A stretch of 64,000 bases of DNA from Boseongicola sp. SB0665_bin_10 (GTDB lineage Bacteria > Pseudomonadota > Alphaproteobacteria > Rhodobacterales > Rhodobacteraceae): NCBI GenBank assembly GCA_009838075.1, contig VXSG01000111.1, positions 22,801-86,800 on the forward strand, in the 5' to 3' direction. The position numbers and the translations under genes are program-made. Positions 19,651-29,331 of this stretch are shown piece after piece (the first letter of the stretch is position 1; each line of letters starts with the position of its first letter). A model generated the notes under the pieces. That model was not told where the DNA came from. It searched no databases and saw only the letters and a list, made by a program, of their open reading frames with translations.

Positions 19651-22101
19651 TCATGCCCGAAGCCTTTCGTTTTCCGGATCCCAGAGCGGAGCGTCGGGCT
19701 GCACCGTGGCCTTGCGGCGCTCCCCGTAGATGTCGACCTCGATCTCCTTGCCTGGAACGGCAAGATCGGATCGCAGCATGCCGAGTGCAAGGGAAGCATT
19801 GACGCGGTAGCCCCACCCGCCCGAGGTGGTTTCGCCAACGACCTTGTCATCGTGCCAAAGCGTCGACATGTACGGCGCGTCCGCATCTCCGGCGTCCACG
19901 GTCAGCGTGACGAAGCGCTTCGTGACGCCCGTCCGCTTCTGTTCCAGCAGCGCCGCCTTCCCCGGAAAATCCGTGTTCTTGTCGAACCTGATGAAGCGGT
20001 CGAGCCCGCCTTCCAGCAGGCTGTAGTCCGAGGAAAGGTCACCCTTCCAAGCGCGGTAGCCCTTTTCAAGGCGCAGCGAGTTGAGCGCCCACATTCCGAA
20101 GGGCTTCGCGCCCGCCTCCGTCAGGGCGTCCCAAATGTCCGGAGAGTCCTCGAACCGGCAATGGATTTCCCAGCCGAGCTCGCCGGCGAAGGAAACGCGG
20201 GCCAGCGAGCACTCCTTGCCCGCAATGCTGCCGTCAAGACTGATCGACAGCCACCCGGCATCGAGATCGTGGCCGTCATTGACGCTGCCGAGGATCTCGC
20301 GCGATGCCGGACCGGTCACCAGGAGGCACTCGAACTCCTTCGTGTGATTAGTCACGCTGATGCCGTCCGGCGCTTTGCGGGACAGAAGTTCGCCGTCATG
20401 CCACTCGGCGGTCGCGGCAGTGATCAGGCGCACCTCGCTGTCGCCGTGCACCGACACCGACATCTCGGTGACGATGCGCCCCCTGTCATCCGCGAAATAG
20501 GCAAGACTGATCCGGCCCTCGCCCGGCAGCCGCGACGCCGTCAGGCTGTCGACATAGGCCCGGGCGCCGGCACCCTGCACCTTGAACCGCGAGAAGCCCG
20601 AGATGGCCAGCACGCCGCAATGATCGCGCACGGCCTCGCACTCCTCGCGAATGCGCCGTTCCCACGGCCCCGACCGGTTCCAGGTCTGGGTCGCGTCATG
20701 GCCCGTGTCGTCATCGGGACGGGCAAAGTAGTTCGCGCGTTCCCAGCCGTTATAGGCCCCGAAGACCGCGCCGGCCCGTTCCAGCCGGTCGTGCAGCGCG
20801 GACCGCTTCCGGTCACGGCCCGCAGGCCAATCATGCCAGGGGAAATGCATCGCGTACTCGTGGCCATAGACCTCCATGCCCTTCTCGACGCAGAACTCGC
20901 GATCCGTGTAGTCGGTGTATCGCCGGGGATCGCAGGACCACATGTCCCATTCGGTCTGACCTTCGGTCATCCATTCGGCGAGCACCTTGCCGGCGCCTCC
21001 GGCCTGCGCGATGCCGAACGTGAAGACGCAGGCCTCGAACGCGTTCGGCACCCCGGGCATCGGGCCGATCAACGGATTTCCGTCTGGGGCGTAGGGAATG
21101 GGCCCGTTGATCACCTTCGCGATGCCGGACATGCCAAGCTGCGGCACACGGGCCATGGCATCCTCGATGTAGGCCTCGAGCCGGTCGAGATCGTCCGGGT
21201 AGAGCTGGAAACTGAAGTCCTCCGGCATCGGATCGTCCGGCGCGACCCAATGCGCCCGGCAGTTCCTTTCGTACGGCCCAAGGTTGAAGCCGTTCTTTTC
21301 CTGCCGGAGGTAGTAGGAGACGTCGACATCGCGCATCAATGGCAGCTTGCGGCCACTTTCCCGTGTCCAGGCCGCGACTTCGGGGATCTCTTCGGACAGG
21401 AGGTACTGGTGGCTCATCACCATCATCGGCACCGTCCGTCCTCCGAAGGGCACGAACCACTCGCCGACCCGTTGCGCGTAGTATCCTGCAGCATTGACGA
21501 CGCATTCGCAGCGGATTTCGCCCTTCCCGGTCTGAACGATCCACTCGCCGTTCTCGCGGCCGATTCCGGTTGCAGGCGTGAAACGCAGGACCTGCGCACC
21601 CATGTCGCGTGCGCCTGTCGCGAGCGCCTGCGTCAGTTGCGCGGGATCGATGTCGCCATCCGTCGGGTCGTAGAGAACGCCTTGCAGGTCATGGGTCTCC
21701 ATGAAGGGATACATGGACTTCGCCTCGTCCGGCGAGAGAATCTGGATGTCGATCCCCTGGTAGCGTCCCATTCCGCAGGCCCGGTGAAACTCCTGCATCC
21801 GCTCCCTGGAATGGGCCAGCCGGATCGAGCCGGTGACATGATAGTTCATGGGGTATCCGACGGCGTCGCCCAGGCCTCGATAGAGTTCGGTCGAATAGCG
21901 CTGCATGTTCATGATCGACCATGATGTCGAAAAGGTCGGCACGTTGCCCGCCGCATGCCATGTCGATCCGGCCGTCAACTCGTTCTTTTCCAGCAGCACG
22001 CAATCGGTCCATCCCGCCTTCGCAAGGTGATACAGTGCAGACGCCCCTACTGCACCTCCGCCGATGATGACTGCACGGGCTGTTGTCGGAAGTTCGGCCA
22101 T
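19651..22101 (-). CDS. DMGDH-type FAD oxidoreductase/GcvT fusion (second paralogue)
   Basis: 816 aa; 'TARAVIIGGGAVGASALYHLAKAGWTDCVLLEKNELTAGSTWHAAGN' and 'VSFAGELGWEIHCRFEDSPDIWDALTEAG'. Confidence 0.95.
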   Translation of the reverse strand: MAELPTTARAVIIGGGAVGASALYHLAKAGWTDCVLLEKNELTAGSTWHAAGNVPTFSTSWSIMNMQRYSTELYRGLGDAVGYPMNYHVTGSIRLAHSRERMQEFHRACGMGRYQGIDIQILSPDEAKSMYPFMETHDLQGVLYDPTDGDIDPAQLTQALATGARDMGAQVLRFTPATGIGRENGEWIVQTGKGEIRCECVVNAAGYYAQRVGEWFVPFGGRTVPMMVMSHQYLLSEEIPEVAAWTRESGRKLPLMRDVDVSYYLRQEKNGFNLGPYERNCRAHWVAPDDPMPEDFSFQLYPDDLDRLEAYIEDAMARVPQLGMSGIAKVINGPIPYAPDGNPLIGPMPGVPNAFEACVFTFGIAQAGGAGKVLAEWMTEGQTEWDMWSCDPRRYTDYTDREFCVEKGMEVYGHEYAMHFPWHDWPAGRDRKRSALHDRLERAGAVFGAYNGWERANYFARPDDDTGHDATQTWNRSGPWERRIREECEAVRDHCGVLAISGFSRFKVQGAGARAYVDSLTASRLPGEGRISLAYFADDRGRIVTEMSVSVHGDSEVRLITAATAEWHDGELLSRKAPDGISVTNHTKEFECLLVTGPASREILGSVNDGHDLDAGWLSISLDGSIAGKECSLARVSFAGELGWEIHCRFEDSPDIWDALTEAGAKPFGMWALNSLRLEKGYRAWKGDLSSDYSLLEGGLDRFIRFDKNTDFPGKAALLEQKRTGVTKRFVTLTVDAGDADAPYMSTLWHDDKVVGETTSGGWGYRVNASLALGMLRSDLAVPGKEIEVDIYGERRKATVQPDAPLWDPENERLRA

Positions 22102-22111
22102 GGGCGGGTCC

Positions 22112-22678
22112 TCAGTATACGGGCGGCGCGATCACCCAGATCGCGATGCAGGGTTCGGATGTGCGGTTGGCCCAGCGGAAGGGCTCGCCACGAATGCGGA
22201 AACTGTCGCCGGGTTCCAGGGCAAAGCTCTGGCGGTCGATGGTCAATTCGAGACGACCCGAAACGATGTAGCCCACCTCCTGGGTCGGACGCACGGTGTC
22301 CTCGGACCGTTCGGCGCCCGGAGCGAAGGTCGAGTGGACCACTTCGAAGTCATCCGTAAGGTCCGGAGACAGGAGTTCCTCGAATAGCCCGCGCACGCGG
22401 TGGCCAAGGGGACGACGGCCGCCCTTGCGGACGATGCGCCCCTCTTCGCGGGGAGCGCCCGGCGACTTGCCGAAGAACGAACGCAACGGCATGTCGAGCG
22501 CGCCGGCCAGCGCGTTCAGTTCTTCCATGGACGGTTCGGAGATGTCGCGCTCGACCTGGCTCAGCCAGCCAATCGAGCGACCGATGCGCTCGCTCACTTC
22601 GGCAAGCGTCAAGCCACGCCGGCGACGCAGGACCCGCAGGTCCTGGCCAAGGCTCTCGGACGCGATGGATACGGTCAT
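22112..22678 (-). CDS. XRE-family HTH regulator with C-terminal cupin domain
   Basis: 'LGQDLRVLRRRRGLTLAEVSERIGRSIGWLSQVERDISEPSMEELNALAGAL' HTH plus 'PTQEVGYIVSGRLELTIDRQSFALEPGDSFRIRGEPFRWANRT' cupin. Confidence 0.94.
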   Translation of the reverse strand: MTVSIASESLGQDLRVLRRRRGLTLAEVSERIGRSIGWLSQVERDISEPSMEELNALAGALDMPLRSFFGKSPGAPREEGRIVRKGGRRPLGHRVRGLFEELLSPDLTDDFEVVHSTFAPGAERSEDTVRPTQEVGYIVSGRLELTIDRQSFALEPGDSFRIRGEPFRWANRTSEPCIAIWVIAPPVY

Positions 22679-22724
22679 TTTTGCCTCGCCGTGACACCAC
22701 GTTGCGATTTCCGCGCAGATGCCA

Positions 22725-22747
22725 TGAAAAAGTCAACAAGTTTTTCA
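22725..22747. promoter_or_regulatory. candidate operator: perfect 7-bp inverted repeat TGAAAAA-N9-TTTTTCA upstream of the XRE-cupin gene
   Basis: read directly; 47 nt upstream of the regulator ATG; TTGACT on the minus strand inside it could be a -35 element. Confidence 0.5.
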
Positions 22748-23208
22748 CAAGCCATGGACAATCAATCCGGGAAATTGCGGGATGAACGCGTGTCCGGTGT
22801 CTTTGGATTGCCTCGATCAGATTGAAACGGAATTTCCCGCACTCTTCCAGTTTCCTGAAAACATGGGCACATTCCGGGCCGACTCCGGAATCTGTGCAGT
22901 CCTTGCATGCCCGCAGATGCAGTGGAACTTGGCGGGATGGGCGCTTGTTCATTGACCTTGGCCAAGTAGGTCAGGTCGTGCCATTGGACCGTCGCGCATC
23001 CTCCGCTGCCCTCCGCGCCGCCCTTTCTGTCGAGGTTAAGTTCTGCCTTGGGCGAAAACCGGAATTGGCCGAAGGACCCGGTTTCGCAAAGCACGCTCTG
23101 ACACAGCCCAGACACATGGACTTCCTGGCAGACAGTCAACGGTCCCTCTTGGCCTGAAAGCAAAATTGCCATTGTTTGTGCGCGTTGATTTGAAAGGCTG
23201 TTGCCGTG

Positions 23209-23632
23209 ATGCAGCGACAAGCCGAGTACGACCCACTCGAAGCACATTTGAAGTCTGTAGGGTTTGAGCGGATCAGGATGACCCTTGACGAGGTCGCGCA
23301 GGCAATCGGATCCAGCTTGCCTGATTCAGCACGGAAGCACCAGGGCCTGGTGGAGCAACAATCCATCTAACAGTGTCATTGCCAACGCCTGGCTTGCGGC
23401 GGGTTACAGGACCGAAGGCGTCAGCATCGAGCACGAGTTTCTTACTTTCCGCAAGAGCGCGTCCGTCATGCGACCAGTTCGCTCCAAACCCGAAAGCAAC
23501 GTGGCAAAGGCGCATCCCGTTTTTGCCTGCATGAGCGGAACGGCGACCAATTCAACTGGCACAGATCTCACCGAGCCCAGCTTGCCGGAGCAGGAGGCCA
23601 TGACAATAGGTCAAGGCATCTGTCATGAGTGA
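23209..23632 (+). pseudogene. frameshifted DUF7662-like small protein fused to an antitoxin-like C-terminal tail
   Basis: frame 1 'MQRQAEYDPLEAHLKSVGFERIRMTLDEVAQAIGSSLPDSARKH' then frame 2 'RAWWSNNPSNSVIANAWLAAGYRTEGVSIEHEFLTFRKS'; continuity lost around 23338-23344; tail 'HPVFACMSGTATNSTGTDLTEP' resembles antitoxin C-termini and overlaps the PIN start. Confidence 0.55.
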
Positions 23633-24037
23633 GTTCCTGCTGGATACCTGCTCGGTCACTAGGCTTGCCAACGGCGATCCGATCCACCCGAAAGCAACGG
23701 AACGGCTCAATGCGAACTACCGCGAGAGGGAAAGTGCATACGCGTCTCCTCTTTCTGCTTGGGAACCGGGGATGCTCGTTTCGCGCTCCCGGCTGAGATT
23801 GGAGCGCCCTGTTCTGAGATGGTTCGAAGGCTCTTTGGGCAAGGAAAAAATCACGCTGGCGGCACTTTCCGTACCAATGCTCGTGGAATCATCACTTTGC
23901 AGGGAACCGCACCCGGCGACCCTGCCGACCGGATAGTCATCGTGACGGCACGAGCGATGAACCTGACCATTCTCACGCGCGACCGCCTGATCCTGGATAA
24001 CAGCAAGGAAGGACATGTTCGCGCCATGAAGCGTTGA
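23625..24037 (+). pseudogene. VapC-like PIN-domain toxin, frameshifted near 23895-23901
   Basis: frame 1 'MSEFLLDTCSVTRLANGD...YASPLSAWEPGMLVSRSRLRLERPVLRWFE...LVESSL' and +1 frame 'LQGTAPGDPADRIVIVTARAMNLTILTRDRLILDNSKEGHVRAMKR' together give a full PIN domain. Confidence 0.75.
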
Positions 24038-24839
24038 CGCCGCGTCACCGCACGGCCTCGACTAGGCACGTCCAGTCCTGCCGCCGGAGCACGATTGGGA
24101 AACCATTCAGTTCGCGATCCCGATCAACCGGGCTGGACGACAGACGAAGTCCGCGGAGCCGCAGGTCGCCTCGACCGCCGCGGCCGAAATTGCACGAGGA
24201 AATGTCGCACGCGGGTCTTCATCCGACGTGCGAGGGCGACTGCGTGTCAAGCTGCAGGACGTCATCGCAAATGCAACCGCGCGGCATCGCGGATGGCTGC
24301 AATTCATGGTCTTTGCTTTGTCACCTCGCCAAAGTGAGGAAACGAAACTCTCCTGTCGCAACGAGACTCGCATGGTGACTGGCAGCACCCTCGGCAGCAG
24401 CCAACGGGATGCTGGAACACTTGATTCATTCCGAAAGCAGGTGCTGACGAGGCGTTCCGATCCGCCTCCGCGGAAGGCAAGGAGCAAGCAGCCGGCACGT
24501 CCCGGGCGGAACCCGAAGACCGGGGAGGCGGCGACGATCCGTCCGCGCCGGGTCGTCACGTTCACGCCGGGCGGCAAGGTGAGGTCTCGGGCCGCGACCG
24601 GGAACCGCGCCTGCCGCGGCCATTTGGTCGGCCAGCGCGCCGAACATCGTTTCCGCGACAGGCGACAGACCCCGGTCCGCAGCCCGCCCCAAACTGGATT
24701 CCGGCTCCGCTTCCGGCACGCCAGCGCGCTCTTCCGGAACAGTCATGGCCTTTCCGACGGCAATTCGCACCGTTCGCCTTGATTGACAGCATCGCCTCCT
24801 CAAGCCAGAATTGGCTGGAAGACACACGGGGGAAACCTG

Positions 24840-25316
24840 GTGACGCGTACGTCAGCAGCCGCAACCATGATCCTGGCGGCCTCGGCAAGCACTGTCCGTG
24901 CCGGTCCTGAAAGCGCTGACGCACCCGACTTTGGCTGCTGGGGAAGCTGGAACCAGCACACGTGCGAAACCATCGTGTCCGGGACCGAGGGCACCGACCT
25001 CCTGCACGGGGACCGGGACAGCAACCACCTCAAGGGTCATGGAGGCAGCGACCACCTGTTCGGATACGCAGGCAACGACCACCTGCACGGAGGAGCCGGA
25101 AATGACCACCTGCACGGAGGAGCCGGAAACGACCGCCTGTTCGGGGGTGGCGGAAACGACTGGCCGTGGGGCGGCTGGGGAAACGACCGACTGCTCAATT
25201 CCACATCGCCGCAAGAAACAATGAACGCGGCGTCGATCTGGCGGCTCCCAATCCTTCGGGATGATCTTGCGTGCAGATTTGGGGGCAGGACGACGGCATC
25301 AGGGTGTACAGGATAG
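24840..25316 (+). CDS. small RTX-type (GGxGxDxLx) calcium-binding repeat protein
   Basis: secretion-signal-like 'MTRTSAAATMILAASASTVRAG' from GTG at 24840, then serial 'HGGAGNDHLHGGAGNDRLFGGGGND' nonapeptides. Confidence 0.72.
   Translation: MTRTSAAATMILAASASTVRAGPESADAPDFGCWGSWNQHTCETIVSGTEGTDLLHGDRDSNHLKGHGGSDHLFGYAGNDHLHGGAGNDHLHGGAGNDRLFGGGGNDWPWGGWGNDRLLNSTSPQETMNAASIWRLPILRDDLACRFGGRTTASGCTG
25083..25137 (+). repeat. near-identical tandem 27-bp unit (CACGGAGGAGCCGGAAAYGACCRCCTG) encoding RTX nonapeptides
   Basis: two adjacent copies differing at two positions; approximate bounds. Confidence 0.75.
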
Positions 25317-25551
25317 GTTCGATAGGATCATCGGATCCAAGAGGCCCGACGAGACCAACCGGAGAAGGATTGTCGTCATGGCATTCGGACAGATCAATGC
25401 GGAATTTCATCGCGAAGCGCTGCAACACAACGCCGGGAAACATCTCGAACTGGATGAAAGGGAACGGAACCAAGAAGCCGAAGGCATGAGAATCCCATGG
25501 CGGAATCGGGACCCATGTCGGGTTGAGGCCATCATCGGGACAAAATCCATC

Positions 25552-28236
25552 GTGAACGCGATTCGTCGAATTTCGCTGTGCGGCGGCCTTCTCGGAACCG
25601 GTGCCCGAACGTTGACCACCGCCACATCGACGCTTTTTGTGTTCGGCCTGTTCGTTCTGTCTGGCGTCACGACCCATCCAGGGGCCGCCCTGGCGCAGGC
25701 GCAGGACGACTGCCCGCTCACTCCCGGTGTCACGCCCCCGCCGGATCCGACCGTGACGGCGCAAGAAGTGGAGAGTGGCAGCGCCACCCTAGGGGATTTC
25801 GCGTTGGCGGTGAGGGCACAGTTCAAGAGCCGCGGCTCGGAAACCGTGTCAGCGGAACAGCTTGCATTCGCGGGATGCCGGCTTCGACTCGAGCGCGGCC
25901 CGTTTCGTTCCGGTTCCACTTACATCGTAACGCTGACGCCTGATGGCCGAGTGTATCTGCATGCCAAGGACATGTCCCTTTCGGCCGGCAGCCTGAAACC
26001 CGCGATTTACGCCGGGATTCTTTCTGTACTCGGTGTCCCCCGGACGGTCTTGGCGGACCTGCAGTCTCCGAACCCTGGTGCCAGGGACCGCGCCCAGTTC
26101 AGGCTTCTCGAGATTCTGAGAAACGAGGGGCATGGCTCGTTCGACCTGACCGGAGGGGTGGCGGGCGTTCGACCGGGATTCCCGGGCGCGAGCGGCTACG
26201 CTGCCGCCTATGTCTCGGTCAATACGGAGCAGCCGCTCGTGTTGCTCGCCGGATTCGATCTCGACGCATCTCACTTGAGGGACGAAGACATCAACTACGG
26301 CAATCCGGCGATTACCGCCAGGGACGTTGTGGACCGCGAGACACTGAAGGAATTCGTCACCGAAGCGTTGCGATTCCTTGGCGGAGCCCTGAGCGGCGCG
26401 CGGACCACGGCGGAATCCAGAGCGGCTTTTGCAAAGGCCAGGCTTGCGCTCAGAGATCCGAACGGGCCATGGAGACATGGCTCCGTCTATCTCTATGTGC
26501 TGGACCGAACCAGCAACATCATCCTGGTTCATGGAGCATTTCCGGACAGATTCGAGCTCCGCCCGCTGGTGCCGACCGTCCGTGACGTGGTGACGGGGAA
26601 GCTGGTCCTTCCGCAGGTTCTCGAGGCAGCGAGCAGCAGCCCGGAAGGCGGTTTCGTGGAATACTACTTTGACGACCCCTCGGACGCCACCGACAGCGCC
26701 GACATCCCCAAGCTGGGTTATGCAAGAGAGTTCACCAGGACGACCACGGCAAGGGACGGGTCCGAAGTCACGACCAGGCTCGTCATCGGCTCGGGCGTCT
26801 ACCTCAAAGCGCCGGAGGCGACCGCTGTGCACCAGGGCACGGTGATCGAGTCCGTGCTGCCTCAGATGATGCGCGCCATGACCGCGAGTACGGTCGATGC
26901 CATTTCGAGCCGCATCCAGCAGGCGACGTCCGGTGCCCCACCCGCCAGAGATCTCAGTCTGGCGGGCGCCTCCACGCTCCCCGCAGCGCTGCTGGTCAAC
27001 CGGCAGGCGCTGGAAAGTGGCACGCTCGATCCCGGTCGGCTGCTTGAGGGCTCGTCCTTTGTTATGGCGCTCGACACGCCGGGCACCGGACAGGGGCGAA
27101 ACCTGACCTTTTGGGGAAGCGGAGACTATCGCAAGTTTTCAGGTGGCAACCCGCAGGCAATGACCTACGACGGCAACGTGACAAGCGCCAACCTCGGGAT
27201 GGATGGCAAACTGGGTGCGAACACGCTGGCAGGAGTGCTGCTGGCGCGGGCGACAGGAAAAGCGGATTACACGGATTCCAATTCACGTTCGGGCGAACTC
27301 ACATCCACCGTGACGAGCTTCAACCCCTATGTGAACTGGCAGGCGTCGGGTGGCATCAATCTTTGGGCGACGGTCGGCGTCGGCTCGGGCGAAGTCGAGG
27401 TCGAGGACTCGTCCGGCACACAAGCGAGCGATCTCTCGTGGCGGATGGCGGCGGCCGGCGTCAACGGGCCGCTCGTGGCCAGCGATCAGCTGATCTCCGG
27501 GGGCACGACGCACCTGAGGGTAAAGGGCGAAACCGCATTCACGCGCGGCGGACTCGACGGATCCGAAACCATCGAGAGCATGACCTTGAATGCCAGCCGG
27601 CACCGGCTGATGCTCGAAGGTTCGCATGTCCAGGATCTTGCCTCGGGGGGCACGCTCACACCGTCGATCGAGATTGGCTTGCGGAGTGACGGCGGGGACG
27701 GAGAAACCGGCACCAGCGTCGAAGCCGGCGCTGGTCTGCGCTACGACAACCTGGCCAATGGACTTGCCATCGAAGCCCGGGCCCGAACACTGCTCGCGCA
27801 TAGCGGCGACTACGAGGAATGGGGCGTGAGCGCGAGCATCCGCCTCGACCCGGGCGCACGCGGCCGCGGCCGGTGGTTCGCACTGACCTCGGACGTGGGC
27901 GCGACGGCGGGCGGCGCGGAGCGTCTCTGGGCGGCGCGGGACGCGCCGGGCCTCGTGCCGGGCCTCGTGCCGGAGGACGGCTTCGAGGCGTCGCGGAGCC
28001 TCAGGGCGGAGGCAGGCTGGGGGCTTCCGGCCTTCGGCGGCCGGTTCACGGGCACGCCGAACGCGGGCGTCGGGCTGGACGGCGACGGCGTGCGCGAGGC
28101 GCGCGTGGGCTGGCGGCTGACGCCGGCCGCGAAGGACGCCCCCGACCTCGAGCTCAGCTTCGACGCCGCGCGCCGGGAGACCGACGACCGCGCGCCGGCC
28201 GGCACCCTGATGCTCAAGGGAACCGTCAGGTGGTGA
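25552..28236 (+). CDS. Cache-like sensor domain(s) plus C-terminal autotransporter-type beta-barrel outer-membrane protein
   Basis: GTG start gives signal-like 'VNAIRRISLCGGLLGTGARTLTTATSTLFVFGLFVLSGVTTHPGAALAQ'; 'GGFVEYYFDDPSDATDSADIPKLGYAREF' resembles single-Cache motifs; barrel-like C-terminus 'NLTFWGSGDYRKFSGG...LTPSIEIGLRSDGG...VGWRLTP'. ORF is open from 25261, so the start is uncertain. Confidence 0.72.
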   Translation: MNAIRRISLCGGLLGTGARTLTTATSTLFVFGLFVLSGVTTHPGAALAQAQDDCPLTPGVTPPPDPTVTAQEVESGSATLGDFALAVRAQFKSRGSETVSAEQLAFAGCRLRLERGPFRSGSTYIVTLTPDGRVYLHAKDMSLSAGSLKPAIYAGILSVLGVPRTVLADLQSPNPGARDRAQFRLLEILRNEGHGSFDLTGGVAGVRPGFPGASGYAAAYVSVNTEQPLVLLAGFDLDASHLRDEDINYGNPAITARDVVDRETLKEFVTEALRFLGGALSGARTTAESRAAFAKARLALRDPNGPWRHGSVYLYVLDRTSNIILVHGAFPDRFELRPLVPTVRDVVTGKLVLPQVLEAASSSPEGGFVEYYFDDPSDATDSADIPKLGYAREFTRTTTARDGSEVTTRLVIGSGVYLKAPEATAVHQGTVIESVLPQMMRAMTASTVDAISSRIQQATSGAPPARDLSLAGASTLPAALLVNRQALESGTLDPGRLLEGSSFVMALDTPGTGQGRNLTFWGSGDYRKFSGGNPQAMTYDGNVTSANLGMDGKLGANTLAGVLLARATGKADYTDSNSRSGELTSTVTSFNPYVNWQASGGINLWATVGVGSGEVEVEDSSGTQASDLSWRMAAAGVNGPLVASDQLISGGTTHLRVKGETAFTRGGLDGSETIESMTLNASRHRLMLEGSHVQDLASGGTLTPSIEIGLRSDGGDGETGTSVEAGAGLRYDNLANGLAIEARARTLLAHSGDYEEWGVSASIRLDPGARGRGRWFALTSDVGATAGGAERLWAARDAPGLVPGLVPEDGFEASRSLRAEAGWGLPAFGGRFTGTPNAGVGLDGDGVREARVGWRLTPAAKDAPDLELSFDAARRETDDRAPAGTLMLKGTVRW

Positions 28237-28449
28237 AGTTCGGCAAGCCGCCAGCGGTCGAGGCCGGGGACGGCGCCCTCGCCTGAGCGGTGCCCGGGTG
28301 GGTGTATCGCCACGCCTGGAAAAGGCATGGCGGCACCGCCCCGCGCGGGCGCATGAGCCGGGGTCGAGGGACACGGCGGAGCGGACCTGGATTTCGTCCT
28401 GCCCGACCGTGACGATTCGCAACTGAGCGCAGATGAACATTGCCCCCGC

Positions 28450-29331
28450 TCATGCACGACGGTTGTCAGCTTCCTCCACGCCTCGTCCGGCATGGCTTCC
28501 GCCAGGTCGAAGTTCTGCGCGACGAACGCGCCCGAGAGCTTCTGGACGGCAATGCGCTGCCGCACGTCCCTTATGCTTCGGAAGGAGAGGCGGCTCCGCT
28601 CGCCCCGCCTTCCGCTTCCTGATGACCGCATCCCGGCTCCTGAACGCCGCGTTGACCGCCTCGTCGCAGTCGGCGGAGCGGAACGTGCCGCCACGCTCCT
28701 CAACCTCCGAGCGCACGAAGTCGCGGATCGTGGCGCGCAGGCCGGTCCGCTTCAGGTCCGTCCCCCTGTGGTCCACGAGGCCTTCGTCGGCTTCCCGGAA
28801 GCATGCGGCGGCAAGGTTGCAGGCCCGGCGTTGCTGGCGGACCATCTCATGCGGCAGGTCCGGGTTCTTCGGGCAGGCCCTGATCTTTCTCGTGCCGTTG
28901 ACAAGGACGCCTGCCGTGACGGGCGTCTTGGACGGAAGCGAGATCCGCAGCGAGGCGGCGAACGCCGGACCGGACGGATTGATCGTTCTCTTCCAGAAGC
29001 CCGACGCCTCCTCCCTGAAGTTCGAGGGCATGTCTGACGTCCGGACATCCTGGCCGGGCGACGCCGTCCGGTGCGGCAGCCACCACGTGGACTGTCTTTC
29101 CGCGCAGCGCGCGTTCCAGCAGGGCGACAGGGCCTCGTCGCCTGTGATCGCCGCCGGGTCCAACGCCACGGGCGGCATGCCCGTCTCGAGGCCGTCGAAG
29201 CGGCGCTCGTCCTCGGATGTCGGGCGAGGACCGCAGTCCTGCGCTGCCGGCACGGCAATGGAGCGCTGTGCCCGGTTCGACCGGAACCCGGGCCCTGCAA
29301 TGTCCCCCGGGCATCCGCTTATGTCGTTCAT
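28450..29331 (-). other. unassigned ORF with plausible protein-like composition; possible decayed mobile-element gene
   Basis: 293 aa with 'ATIRDFVRSEVEERGGTFRSADCDEAVNAAFRSRDAVIRKRK'; another minus frame continues plausibly downstream ('RQRIAVQKLSGAFVAQNFDLAEAMPDEAWRKLTTVV'), suggesting a frameshift near 28610. Confidence 0.3.

Noticed and set aside
16343-21924. Very long plus-strand ORFs (918 and 859 aa)
   Set aside because: Antisense to clearly identifiable MttB, DMGDH and PNPOx genes; no recognisable domains.
24094-24830. Several overlapping ORFs (80-184 aa) on both strands
   Set aside because: No frame gives recognisable domains or consistent composition; probably degraded sequence after the PIN pseudogene.
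25020-25200. Short direct repeats resembling a mini repeat array
   Set aside because: Not CRISPR: units are contiguous, 27 bp, in frame and encode RTX nonapeptides with no spacers.
27953-27976. Tandem GCCTCGTGCCGG repeat
   Set aside because: Just a Gly-Leu-Val-Pro duplication inside the autotransporter coding sequence.
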